The translations under genes were made by a program, and so were the position numbers. Positions 33,637-46,409 of a DNA stretch of 64,000 bases are shown here, piece after piece. The stretch is from Rattus norvegicus. Its lineage: Eukaryota; Chordata; Mammalia; Rodentia; Muridae. The notes under the pieces are model-generated. The model was not told the DNA's origin. It made no database searches and saw only the letters and a list, made by a program, of their open reading frames with translations. Numbering within the stretch: the stretch's first letter is position 1; the number at the start of each line of letters is the position of its first letter. Location: contig NC_086029.1 in NCBI RefSeq assembly GCF_036323735.1, positions 46,332,357-46,396,356 of the forward strand. Reading direction: 5' to 3'.

Positions 33637-34255
33637 TTGGCCAAGGGTCACATTCCATGCAGGCAGAGGCCACAGTGACGATGTTAAAAGTCTCATAGCT
33701 AGGACTCGTTCCTAGGATCTGATACTGAGGGGGACTGGGTAGTGGGCAGGACAGCAGTCTGCAGGAGAGGAATACTGATAAAGCCACATCTGACATGTTA
33801 TATTTACACTCTATATCTAACATTACATTTATATGGGGCATAGGTTACTAAAGTTAAATAACCAAGAATATAGATGTCTAAAATGAGCAAAGTTTATGGG
33901 ACCCACCGCATATCCCTGTTTTCTTTTTAGTTGATGAATTTTACTCACTTTTTTAAAAGGTTAGAAATGGAACTGTCAACTCAGTTACTCTAATGTTGGC
34001 TCTTTTACTGCTGAAGCATTGATTAATTGATTTTTTTTAAATTCCAGCGAATTGAACTATAGAACCTTTTAGACAGTAATTAAAGCGAGAAACGTCAGTA
34101 TTTGAAGTATAAAATGTCAAGAATGCAAGGATCCATTCATGTCTTTTGTGCAATTTCCATAGTAAGAATTAACCAAAATCTTTGGGTGTCTCTAGACAGA
34201 GTAAATATTTTATTCACTGTTCTCTTGAGTAACAGAATTTATAGAACGAATGAAC

Positions 34256-34257
<2 letters not shown>

Positions 34258-34298
<41 letters not shown>
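34258..34298. repeat. (GT)n array 1, unit B
   Basis: About 41 bases of pure GT before 'ttcccatggctatctacg'; less than half the length in unit A. Confidence 0.95.
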
Positions 34299-35773
34299 CC
34301 CATGGCTATCTACGTATGAAAATTCCAAGAATCCAGAAGCTGATCTTGAGTAAATGCCGGAATCCCAAGGAAGGAGGCTAAACATACCGGTAAGTTAGTG
34401 CACTTCCTAGTGAACCTGGAGGAAGCCAGCAACAGAGGAAGCCTCCCTCTTCCATGTCTCTCTGGAAGCCTCCAGCAGCAGAAGGCTTGGCTCAGGTTGG
34501 AGGTGTGTCTTCCCATCACAAGGACCTGGACTAGAAGTGGATCTTCCCACGTCAGAGAGTTCAAGTAAAACTCTCACGGGTGTGCCTAGCCATTGGGGGT
34601 TTGGTCGATTCCAGATGTAGTCAAGTTGACCACCAACAGTAGCTGTCCCATAGAGTTAAAGTTGAATATAAAAACTTTGTTTTACCCAAATTATACTGGA
34701 TAGTGAGATATACGAACATGTCTGTAAAGACAATGTAAAACACTTGAATCTTTCCAACATCTGTTTGAAGCAAATAGTCAAAAGAAAAGGGCATGGGCTG
34801 CGAAAGTGCATTCTGTACTCATTTGTCCCTTCATTAAAACCAACAGAGTATTTTTTTAATCATTTAGACTGCAGAGTCTCCCCCAGGATCTCTGCCCTGG
34901 AAGCAGAGACTTCTATCAGGGATGAGACCCAACCCTCAGCTAAGACACATCACACTGAGGAGCGGCCTGGGGAGATAGGCTTAGGACTGTAGTTAGGAGC
35001 TTAGAGTCTGAACAGCCCGTGATGACCCTCAGCATAGCAAAAATGTAACTTCTGTTGTACTAACTGCACTAACTACCTTCATGCACTTTAAAAACAGGCT
35101 GGCTGTGAATTCTAGGTGTCCTCCTGCCTCTGCCTCATGAGTGCTGGGCTTAAAGGAGTTTTCAGTTATCATCCGGTGTTCCTAAAACTCCTTGGCTAGA
35201 GACTTGGCAGGGTCATAAGACAAGCAACATAAAAACGTAGAATCAAGCATTTGAGGAGGGAAGTCAGGAGACAAAACCAAATGAGAGTAGATTAAAACAT
35301 TATAAAGACGAGGAAAACCAAAACGAACAAAACCAAACCCAAATGTCTTCAAAGTTTCAAAGCACAATGCACTGAAAACAGCTACCAGCCAGATTCCTCC
35401 TCAATGCCTTTAGAGATCCAAAAGCAAGCCAGCAAACAAAACAAACGCCTAGACCAAAGCTCTTTCAAAGCCAACATTCAAACCAGATACTAAATCCAAA
35501 TGCTTCAAAAACAGACAGAAATGGTGTCTACTGAAGTAGGATCCTTCTTAGCAAGCTCATAATAAACCCAATGTGCTATATCGGAACCAAAGACGATGGG
35601 GAGCCCCAGACAGAAGAAACAACACCCAATGGCCCGGACTCAGTGCCTCCAAGCAGGCATCTGGCAGCCAGACTTGATTCCTCCATTCAAAACGGATCTT
35701 TCTTGGAGCCCCAGGTTGTGGTGCCATGATGGTCTACGTAAAAGACGCAGCTCTCATCTTCAAGAGAATAAGA

Positions 35774-36257
35774 TAATTTATTCTGAAGCCATTCTGAGTG
35801 GCTGTGGTGCAAGAATACAGAATCAGGTTACCTCGATCCTGTGTTCCAACTCAGAAGCACTTCCAGGAAAGTGTTCTAGTCTTCCAGATCTAAGAACACC
35901 GTAAAGGAAGGCAACTTTACATCCACTGATGGGCACGGCAGAGGCAGGTACAAGATGGAGCTGTTCTGTAGGCCCAAGATGCTGCCTCATGATAATCTCA
36001 GATCAAGGGTTGATGGAAGCTAGTCGTCCGCTGAGTTAGATGCTTCTGAAAAGTTTTTATTCATTACTTCAGAGTTTGGCAAGGGGGAGCTGTTCCAGAA
36101 GTTAAACCAAGTTCAACATAAAGTCCTTAACCTCTGACCTTAGAGAATTCCAGTCTGTCCATAGCAGCCTGTCCTTCAGTCCCTTCAGGCACAGACCTCC
36201 TACAGGAGTCTGCTTCACAGCCAGACACAGCTGCTTGTCACGAACTTTGTTCACAAT
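35774..36257 (+). repeat. LTR-like direct repeat, second member, unit B
   Basis: Equivalent of 19735-20218, with small private changes near its end ('cacgaactttgttcac'). Confidence 0.6.
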
Positions 36258-38230
36258 GAAAAGCTACACAAGGATTGAAAAGTGAGTGAGCTCACACAGG
36301 AAGCAAACACACAGTGTGTGTGTGTGTGACGGTTTTTCTTTTGTGTAATGTGTATGTGCTGTCATGTGCATGTACAGTGTGTATGTGTTTTGATGCTCAT
36401 ATACATGATATGTATGTGTGCTTTCATGCACACATACATGACAGCCTCAGGGGTCACCCCTCCGGTGCTGGACCCTGCTCTGATCCATTTCGGCTTCTCA
36501 TTCTGTTTCAAAGATAGGTTAGTTGCTGGACTAGCTGGCCAACCAGATCCAGGGATCTGCGGTCTCTGCCTCCTTAGTGTGGTGGTTAAAGCCTATGCCA
36601 TGGGTCCTGAGCTCTGACTCACGCTCCTAAGGCAAGCATTCGCTGGCTGACCTAACCCACTCCTCAGCCTGCAGGACGCCTTCTAGATTACTTTTATTCT
36701 TTCACTTTTAAACCTATTGAAATCTTTGCAACCATGGGAGAGGCTAGGGGGCAGCTACTAATTTTATATTTACCTTTTATCTGTTGAAAGCTTTCCAACC
36801 AGGGCAAAAGGCTTGGATCCTGCTCAGCTCTGAAGTGTCTGCCAGCATGCCTGAGACCCTGGGCTTGGGTTTCTAGAACAAAGAGGGGCAGGAAGAAATT
36901 CTCAGCTTTACCAACGTAATGCATGAGCTGAAACTGAATGAGTAAGCCTCACTGTGCGTCTTTCACACTATCAAGTCAGCGTGGTAAGATACACGTCGAC
37001 ATGTGGGTGTGCAAACCTCACCGGCTGTGTGGACATGCATAGTCTATGCTGTCATCCCACACAATGAAGAAAAGTGCAAGCTCACTTTCTTGCTCAAGGG
37101 AGCTTGCAATATCTGGAACCATCCATGACCCTTCCTCTCTCAGGAACCCTGAATATTACCCAAGGCCTCTGATATGATCTCCCTGTGGACCAGTGATTTC
37201 TGGGCTGGAGGAGGGATGATCACCCCTGAACAGAAAGCCAGGCCTTTCATAGTTCATTGCACAAGGCTTCTCTCCCAACAGGGATGTTCATTTCCTCTTA
37301 GTTATTTTGGTTTTTGTAAACAGACACCAGAACATCAAGATCAAACTCATGGCCATAGAGTTCCAAGTGATAGTCTGAAAATGTATACTCCGATCCAGAG
37401 ATATTTTTCCTTCACACCTTAATAACAGCTAGCATTGCAAAGGTTTTAAAGAATGGATTCCAAGTGGATATCCTTGACTAACCATCTCATCTTGGAGTTT
37501 AATTATTCAATATTCCTAAAGGTCTGTTTCTTAGGCCGGAGGGTAAGGTACATAATGCTAAAATAAGAGTTTTGGAAAAGCGTAAAATTATGACTCATGC
37601 ATAGAGGATTGAGCTTCTATTAAACACATGTACGATTATTTGTATGATAAGGGGTTCCAGACAGATGTGGAATAAAAGCACTATTAAAGAATAAACAGGG
37701 ACAAAAACCAGTGTGTCCACGGTGTAGAGAATGTAGCTTAAATCCCTCATAAATAGGACAGCATTTACATGTCTGTCAGGCCCTACAACCCAAAAGCAGT
37801 TGCAAACAGAATGAATAGGGTCAAGGTGCAGTGCTATGATCTTCCTGGGAAACAGTCACCACCCTTGAATGAGCCTGATAAGGATCCACCATGCCCAATA
37901 CAGACCAGGAGGAAGGAAACTCACACGGGGTTGGGGAAAGGTGGACGGGGATGGGTGTGTGGAGAATTACAGTCCCAGTTGGCCTGCTCGCCATTGCTAA
38001 CTACTTCACAAAGTCACTTCCTCAGATTCCCTAAAGTAATTCCTCTAACTGAGGACTTCAACTTCCTTCTGAACTTCGTAGGCCTATGCATGCTACAACG
38101 GAATACAAGCAGGCATGCACACAGCACACCCACACACATGCGGACACACACATATACATGTGGGCATGCAGGGGACACATATATGACCAAATGTGTGCAT
38201 GTACACAAACACACACACCACACACACCAC

Positions 38231-38277
<47 letters not shown>

Positions 38278-39241
38278 CTTGAAATAAATCCTTAATAAGC
38301 AGGGAAAATGAAGTATTTTTTTAACTACATCATTTCACAGTAAATCCAGGGATGGCACTGGAGAAGTAATTACAAACTTACACAAACTGATACCTCTTAG
38401 GAGGAAGAGAGAACCATCTCAAATCAAGCACCAGTGATCTCCCAGCAATAGTAACAACAGAGGAGAAGGGAAGAGAAAGGACATTGCCATGTTTGGAAAA
38501 GAACCCAACACAACTACAGAAGAACACAGAGAGAACACCTATGAAACCAAGAGCCTATTCCTTCAGAAAACATAGATGACCTGCAGCCAGTTTGTCAGGG
38601 AAATACAGCAAAGGCAGACATTCTCAATACCAACACTATAGAGACCGAAACTCTACAAGTCATGGAGGAACGAGGAAGGCATTGTGTGAGCAACTTCACC
38701 TCACAGGACAAGCAATTAAGGGAGAAACCCAAAACTTTGAACAACACTCAAGAAAACTAGAAGCATAAGGACTCTCCTCTAAAATGAACTGCTTCTTGCA
38801 CTGAACCAAGGTGAGCAGAGAGTCACAGCTATTTAAAGAATAAGTGGGCGTGTGGTACCAGCCCCAAGCCATAAATGTACAGCACCATCTGTACTCCTAG
38901 GAGGCAGACTGTTCCAGCCGGAGGCCCAGATGCCTGCACACAGATGTAACATGTAGACCAGGACATGGGTACTGAACATGCAAAATTTCAACAAATGACT
39001 GTCTAAATGACCCCTGCCTGAGGTAAGCATCAGTTGACATGTCAACACAGATGTGGAAATTTCACAAGGTCCAACATCTGGATAAAGAGCTACAGGCATT
39101 CAATGGACAGAAACAGGCTTGTCTGCCTCAGGGACAAGGCCATGATGGGATACCCAACCCAAAGTCATCAGCCCTAAACATATGTGCACGTGCACAACAC
39201 CAGTGAAAGGTCAGTAGTCTGTGAATGTATGTTACTTGTGT

Positions 39242-39242
<1 letters not shown>

Positions 39243-39298
<56 letters not shown>
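39243..39298. repeat. (GT)n array 2, unit B
   Basis: Pure GT, about 56 bases, with the same flanks as 23145-23220 ('gtatgttacttg' left, 'aaaatgataattatagaagg' right). Confidence 0.95.
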
Positions 39299-41476
39299 AA
39301 AATGATAATTATAGAAGGAGAGATGATAAACCTGAGAAAGAATGGGGCAGCAGGAGGAATAGGGAGCAGTTGGGGCAGAAATGGTATAAACACGGTACTC
39401 ATATGTGAAATTCTCATAATAATAAATATTAAAATGAAGACAGCCACACACAGATGCCCGCCTTCCTCACCTCACCATTGACTTGATTTTACAGGATGAC
39501 ACAAGCAGAGGCAGGTGGACAAACTCCTTTGGAAAAGCCTGCATCACAGTGACACTGAAGTTGTCCTTGGGACACACCCTTGGCTTAATCCTCAGAATGG
39601 GTGGAGGAGTCTAATTGCACCCAGACTCCTGGAAACATCTTTGGGAGGTCCCATCCAGTAGGGATTGGATTAGTGGACACACGATCCATGGGAGAACCCC
39701 ATACATAACTTATCAACTGAACTTGGGCAAACACGATTACCCACCACAGTCCAGAAAACTCTTTCACACAGGTGAAACTTGGTAAACACACTTTCCCCGC
39801 AGAAGAATGCTGAGAATCACGCCAAGAAATGTGTCCTGTCCACGGACTGTAGTTTGACTTCGATGAAGACTATTTGATTCTGCAGATCCCAGTGTTGAGG
39901 TCGCTCCCCACTCCCAATGCTTTTGGGTGATGTGAGCCATTAGCTACCCAAGGGGAACATATCTGGAACTCTCCTCAGAAGGCTGAGAGGACCTGCCCAG
40001 TCCGATGACAGCGCTAAGGGTGGCCAGCAGAGGGCGCAGGGACAGGAAGAAAAACTTCCAGGGGCAGCAGACATTTCACCAATAGGAATCCTAGGGCGCT
40101 GCATCTGGCCCTTCCCTCCTCTGTGCAGAAGTTGCCTCAATATCTTCTGGATTTGTTATGCCTAAGTCTCTTTTTTTCCCCATTTATTTGCACTTGATTT
40201 TGATCTTAGCAGTACTTTTTTAACTTTAGTGTATTTTTTAAATGTTTTATTTGTCATTTCTCTTCAGTGTTGGTGAATGTTCTTCAGATGGACTTTTCCA
40301 GTTTCTTTCTTTTAAGAAAATGTTTAATTACACGTGCTTTATTTTGTTTGCATGTGTGTGCACGTGCACGTGGGTCCCATGTTGAAATCTGAGGTCTACC
40401 TGCGAGAGTTTGTTTTTCTCCTTCCACCATGTGGGTCCCAGGAATCGAACTCAGCTCTTCAGACTTGGCAGCAAGCTCTTGCACCTGCTGAGCCTTCTCG
40501 TCGGCCCTCTTCTCTCTTTCACTTCCTGTGTTTCCTCCTCTCCCAGTCTTCTCCGTTCATTAGTATTGTGGATTTTACTAATTGGTTTAGAAACAAGACC
40601 ACCCTCGTGTTTCTACTTCTTGTTTTCTGTACGTTTGTCCTTGAGCTGTTTTGCTCCTGGACACCCTTCCCTGGTTTCTTTTCCTTATACTCTTTCTAAC
40701 CTCTAGCTCTTTCTCCATGGTACTCCTGTCCCTCCTTGTTTTCCCTTCTTTGTTTTTTCTCTTTTCTCTCCCTTCTCCCTCCTCCATGCCTCTTTTTCCT
40801 TTATTATCTTCACACTCACCCTAAATAGTTCTGAGTTCCTTTCTGCTTATGTGTATGTGGAAATACCACATTTGTGTGAGGGAGAGGGCAGACCAGAAGC
40901 GAGCACTGAGTTCTCTGGGTCTGGAGCTTCAGGCGGTTGTGTGCCTTCCAAAATGAGTGCTGGGAACCGAGCCCAGGTCCTCTGGACCACCAGGAAGTGC
41001 TCGGTGCTGAGCTTCCCTGCCTGTTCCACTGACTTTTAACCTCATGGCATATTTCAGGGCTGGTTTTCCAGTCTCAGGTAACAGCCACTAGCGCCATGTT
41101 AGCAGGCAGAGTTCACGCCTTGCTGTGTATCTGGTATGCTCGGCTGAAGTGGACGTCCAGAAGCAGAAGAAAGACTGTAGAGACGGAAGACTAGGTGACA
41201 AGGTCAGCGGAGCTTTGTCCCCCAACACCAGTGAGGAATAGTGATTAAAATACCACACCCTAGACCTCTCTGGAATGCAAGCAAAACCTCAAACCTCTCT
41301 ATTCAAAAAGGAGCTGGGGTGGACACTGAAATCATACAGAATCTGGTCAGTGAAATTACACCGTAAGATTTCCCAAATCTAGATACATTTCCAAACAGAA
41401 GAGTCATCGAGAACCCAGTAGACACCATCAGAGAAGAATCTCTCGCTGGACGATGCAGTACTGCAGAGTTCCAGCC

Positions 41477-42417
41477 ATGGGTTCTTCTGACCCAGGTCGA
41501 CTGCAGGGGCTCTTCGCTGTCTATAAACCTTCGGGGTTGAAATGGCTGCATGTGTGTCAGACCGTAGAGTTGCAACTGCTTAACGGTCTCAGTGCACAGC
41601 AGCCTTCTGCACCCGAACAGCGTGTTCGCTTCTCACTAGGCCCCGTGGAAGGCAGTGAAGAGAAGAGGTTGACTCTCACAGCCACCAGTGTGCCCTCCCT
41701 CACCACCCACAGACTTGTATGTGTTCCAGCGTTCAGAAACCTGAAGATCGGTGTGGGGCATCGCTTGGATGTCCAGGTTTCTGGTGTGCTTGTTCTCGCA
41801 GTGGGACATGGACGCAGTCTCCTCACTGACATGCATGATGCTCACCTCACCAAGGATTACACGGTTCAAGGCCTCCTGGGCAAAGCTACAGACAACTTCT
41901 GTGAAGATGGGCAGTTGATAGAGAAGACCACAGAGTGGCTGGACCAGATCCTGGGTATGATCCAAGGCTCGCACCAAAAAGCCCTAGTGATGTACTCCAA
42001 CCTGAACCTGAAGTCCCAGGATGCCTACGAGAGGGCTGTGTAAGGCGTGATCCGGCCCATGAACGAGTCCCCAATGCTCATCGCTGGCAACCGATTCCTG
42101 CACTTTGCACCTCCCGACTTTTTTTGAGGGTGCAGTGTATGCATGACAGAGAGCAGCAGCTGAGGAGGCTGGTGCATGAAATCGGCCTGGAGCTGAAGAC
42201 CACCCCTGTCCGGTGCACTCGGGATGGATTCTTCAGGCAGGACAATGCCCTTCTGAGAACCCAGTGGGACCTGCACAGCATCCAGGATGCTGTTCAGGCG
42301 GCAGCCCCATGGGTAGCCAGAGAACTGAGAAAGAACTTGAGCCTAACGTCGGGCCAACAACAGCAGCTCCCCAGTGCCAGGCAGCCTTGGACTTCAAGGG
42401 CCCAAGCTCCACTTTGA
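41477..42417 (+). pseudogene. Trub2-ps: Trub2 processed pseudogene, unit B
   Basis: Second copy of the intronless Trub2-derived sequence, exactly 16,078 bases after the first. It shares every lesion: TAA at 42041-42043, the seven-T frameshift site at 42119-42125 and the same small deletions. By eye only about four bases differ over 940 (e.g. near 42046, 42229, 42279 and 42309). The gene copy was therefore dead before the units duplicated, and this copy moved as a passenger. Confidence 0.93.
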
Positions 42418-44531
42418 AAGTGGGAGCCATGCAGGGTGGTAAGGCCAGGCAGGCGCTTGGACGTAGGGGCAAACAGGCTTTCACAAGGCAGAACTGGTCA
42501 CCCTGCAGGGAGTGAGATCAAGGTGGGCCCTGAGCTGTCATCTCAGCAAAACAAAAGTACAGGAGGGAGCCTTCTTCCTGTCACATACAAACTAACCGCA
42601 GAGGTGAGTGGGTAAGCTATCATCCCAGCTAGTTGGGAGGCCCAGGTTAGAATCTCGACAGTTCAAGGCCAGTCTAGGGTGACTTAGTGAAACCTTGACT
42701 TAAAAAGAAAAAAAGAATCCAGTCAGGCTTGATGTCTAAGCCCTCCAGAGAGAGAAAGAAACTAGGGAGTTTACGGCCAGCCTGGGCTACTTCCAGAGTT
42801 CAGCTTTTCACAGAGATGGGAAATGATACCTCGACTTTCCTTGTCCATCGTTGATTTATTTAGATTCACACGACTGATGATCTGAATCTGTTTTCACACA
42901 GGGAGAAAGTGTTTTCACTCTTTCAAGGTGGTGCCTCACGTCTGTGATCTCAGTACTACTCAGCTGAGGCAGGAGGACAGCTCAGAGTTTGAGGCCAGCC
43001 TGAACTAGTCTTCTGGAGTACTTTGTAGAGTGTGTCAGCATTTAATCCTGCCAGTCACGGTGTAAACCTGTAATTTGCCTGGGTGGTGGAAACAGGAGGA
43101 TCAGGAGTTCAAGGTCATCTTGGGCTGCCTAAGGTTGAGGCTACACAAACCTTGTCTCTAAGACAATATAAAAAGCCCAGAATTATTTTTAAAAGGTTGT
43201 ATTCTTAATGTGTGTGTTTGCACGTGTGTTGTACGTATGCACCCTGTGCATCATGGGGGCTAGAAAAGGATGTAAAAGCCCTATGGCTGGGCTTAAAAGG
43301 CAGTTGTGAGCCACCATGGAGATGCTGCGCATGGACACTGGTCCTCTGGAAGAGCAGCCTTAACCTCTGACCCATTTCTCCAGAGTTCAGTTGCCTGTGC
43401 TTTGATGCAGCAGCAGGGACCAGCACCCTGGCTGTGAGCAGTTACAGGCTGGTAAGAGTTTGTCTACAGTGTGAAAACTCACAGGAAAGCAGGATTTTGT
43501 TTTCTGCGTGGTGCTGGTGGAAGGAGTAGTTTTGAGAAGACACAACAGGTTTATAAAATACACAGTGTTTTCATTCTTTGAAAAAAAAGAAATGAAAAGA
43601 AAAGAATCTCTCCATGGCATACTACACAAGCACTAACTGTAGTTGAGACACTGCTGTGGAAGAAGCTTAAAAGGGTTCAAGGAGAAAGCAAAGTAATCTC
43701 CAGCAGGAGAGCATGGGAAAGAACAGACTTCCTGAGACACATAGCTGGAAGGATAAAGAACACATCATGTCCAGCACAGGAAGCTCCTGAAACTAATGAG
43801 GGGAAAGATAAAGATGAAGAGCAAACAATGATCCACCCCACAGACAAAAGTCTAGGAGCTGGGGAGCATCACTCAGCAACAGCCCTAATGTAACTGCGTC
43901 AGCTCATCTGTAAAGGATGCAGGCCGAATGATAGGTTAGAAAAATAAAACAGGCAAAACCCACAAGGCATAAGTATGCATTGACTCCAAGAAGCACACAT
44001 CACCGGTAAAGACAGAGCAGGGAATCAAAGGATCCACCAGTAACTGGAGGCAGAGAACAGGGCGACATAGATATCTTTTCATCAAATAACCTAGACTTCA
44101 GCCCAAACGAGTCAGAGGAGATCAAGAGCATTACGTATTAATCAAGGAAGTTCTTCAAGATGAAATAATGATTGCACACGTATGTGTATGGAATGTTGAG
44201 TCTCTAAATCTAATGAAACAAAACTGGTGAGTACACAGGGACAGAGGGGTCCTGATACCATCACAGCAGATAAGGTTAATGTCCACCCTCACCTCTACCT
44301 AGGACATCTGAACTAAAAATCAACCAAGAGACCTCAGAGCACAGATCATGTGTGAGAATATGCCATCCAGAGACAGAAGCCCTACCCCTAGCAAGGAGGT
44401 GATGACCGGGGATAGCTGCTGAGGGAGAGGATTCGAGGATCTTTAGAGGTGTCGAGACACCTGTCCAGAGACAGACAGACAGGCAGACACACAAAGACAC
44501 AGACACAGACACAGACACAGACACAGACACA

Positions 44532-44576
<45 letters not shown>

Positions 44577-45462
44577 GGTTGGGGGGGGGAGGCAAGGAAT
44601 GACCTCAAGCACAGAAGACACAGCAAGGCCTGTCTAGACTCTTCTCCCAGCATCCTGTGGGCTAACAAGGCAGCACCAAAATTCCCAAGATGCCATGCCA
44701 TGGAGAGTCTGGTGTGACAAGACAGGCTTAGATTCTGTGTCTCCTTCATTGCATACCCTAAGGGTGTGTCAGAACCAGGTGACAAATGAATTTTTCTCTT
44801 CTCTCCAAAGGAGTCCTACCCACTAACCTATCCTGCAAATACACTCCCTGTGCAAGCCCTACCAGAAAGGCTAGGAAGTGGCTGCTGGCCGTCTCCCGAG
44901 GGAGGATTCTTCAACCATCATCCAAACTCTTTTTTCCACACACTCTCTATAATATATCCGTCAGTAAGTATGTATTAAATACAAACTGTGTGTCAGGCCC
45001 TGTCCTGCACACTGGTATTGCAAAGAGGAATGAGACTCAGGTCTCCTCAGGGATGTCAGAACTCAGGGTAGGAAGGAGAGAGATCCCTATTGGAGCAAAG
45101 CCCAGCCCTGCCATCTCCTGGACAGCAGCGGGATAGAAGAGCCAGGCCAAGCCTCACCCCAGCCCAAGAGCACACAGCACTCTGTGCTCCCAAAAGCTGC
45201 TCAGGGCTTTCCCAAACTGGAGCGGAAAGGAGAGAAACAAAAGAACAAAGGAAAAGAAAGCATGCTAAGAGAAGTTGGGGAAGGGAAGGATGGAGAGAAC
45301 TGACGGTTCTTACACAGAGATCTTTAACTCCGTGTATACACTTCTCTTCCCTGTTTTAGAAATAGCATCTGGCTCCATTACCCATGGGGCTTTAAAATCT
45401 CAAGGGTTCTCTGTAAGACATCAGTGAGATGGAGGGGCACTTGCTTGACCTCCTGGGATTGA
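42418..45462. other. end of unit B, no gene recognised
   Basis: Repeats the content of 26340-29384: B1-like cluster, reverse B2-class SINE, L1-like remnant, (CAGACA)/(CA) array at 44462-44574 and an unassigned tail. Confidence 0.7.
44462..44574. repeat. (CAGACA)n then (CA)n, unit B
   Basis: Same array as 28384-28496, with one more CAGACA and fewer pure CA repeats. The same G-run follows. Confidence 0.92.
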
Positions 45463-45669
45463 GCAAAGCTCTTAGAAGTATCCAAAGGGACACCCCACAC
45501 TAGCAAAGATCGTTTCCTGCCCAAGGATCAAGCAATAAAGTTGTGTTAGAATCCTAATGTGAAATTCAACATGAATTTCAATTCCTTGTCATTTTCTGTC
45601 AGCTCCTCCAACAATTCAGGTTCAAAAGCATTAGTTTTTTTAAAACACCATAAAGAATATGTACACAGG

Positions 45670-45850
45670 GGGCTGGAGAGATGGCTCAGAGTTTAAGGGC
45701 AGTGACTGCTCTTCCAGAGGTCCTGAGTTCAATTCCCAGCAACCACATGGTGGCTCACAGCCATCTGTAGTGGGATCTGGTGCCCTCTTCTGGCCTGCAG
45801 GCATGCATGCATGTAGAACGCGGTAAACAAATCTTTAAAAAAAAAAAAAA
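45670..45850 (+). mobile_element. B2 SINE, unit C copy
   Basis: Same insertion as 29592-29772 with the same 17-bp flanking duplications (45653-45669 and 45851-45867), so it was copied with the unit rather than inserted again. Confidence 0.95.
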
Positions 45851-46207
45851 AAGAATATGTACACAGGTACAATTTGAAAATATGGGAATACAATGAAAAA
45901 CTTATGGAAACGCTGAAGAAGACCGTGTTGAATGGGCAAGCTGAATGCATGATTACCGTCAGACAGCTGTGCACCCTCCCACTAGCCTTCTCCTGCAGTC
46001 TTCCTGGCTGCTGGCTTCAAAACTCCCTGGGAAAAAGCCTGAGATGTCAATCTTATGACCTTGCCATTTTCCTGGCTGGTTTTTAACCACCATCACCGGC
46101 CTACATACTCAGAGATAACAGACCATCTGACACCTTTCTTTTCATGGTAAACTTTGATAAAAACAGCCGGAGTTCTGGGAAGGTGAGCCACTTCCAAGAT
46201 ATACATC

Positions 46208-46409
46208 AATTTGACAAGAGACCACACAACCAGTCTCCCGCCGAGCCACGCCCATGGGGGAGGGGCTTGGACTGGGCGTGCATGCTGGTTCCATTCCAAA
46301 TCCTGGCCCCCTGGAAAACCGGACTAGAAAAGCTGTCCCGCTGCCTCCCAGCTGCAGAGTTTACCCCAGGTTCTTTGGTCTCCGACGGCCTTTCTACGCA
46401 CACGCAGCC
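46208..46409 (+). promoter_or_regulatory. Cbr1 copy C proximal promoter and 5' UTR
   Basis: Identical by eye to the copy B promoter: one GCGTG core (46276-46280) and an upstream in-frame ATG at 46254. Confidence 0.55.

Larger units (their letters stand above)
29385..45462 (+). repeat. segmental duplication unit B (16,078 bp)
   Basis: Begins at the same point as unit A and is colinear with it. Structural differences from A are the B2 insertion at 29592-29772, absence of the ID at 17772, a 16-bp addition in Cbr1 intron 1 near 30855, and about 33 extra bases near 36405-36440. Right of about 40.0 kb it is almost identical to A. Confidence 0.95.
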
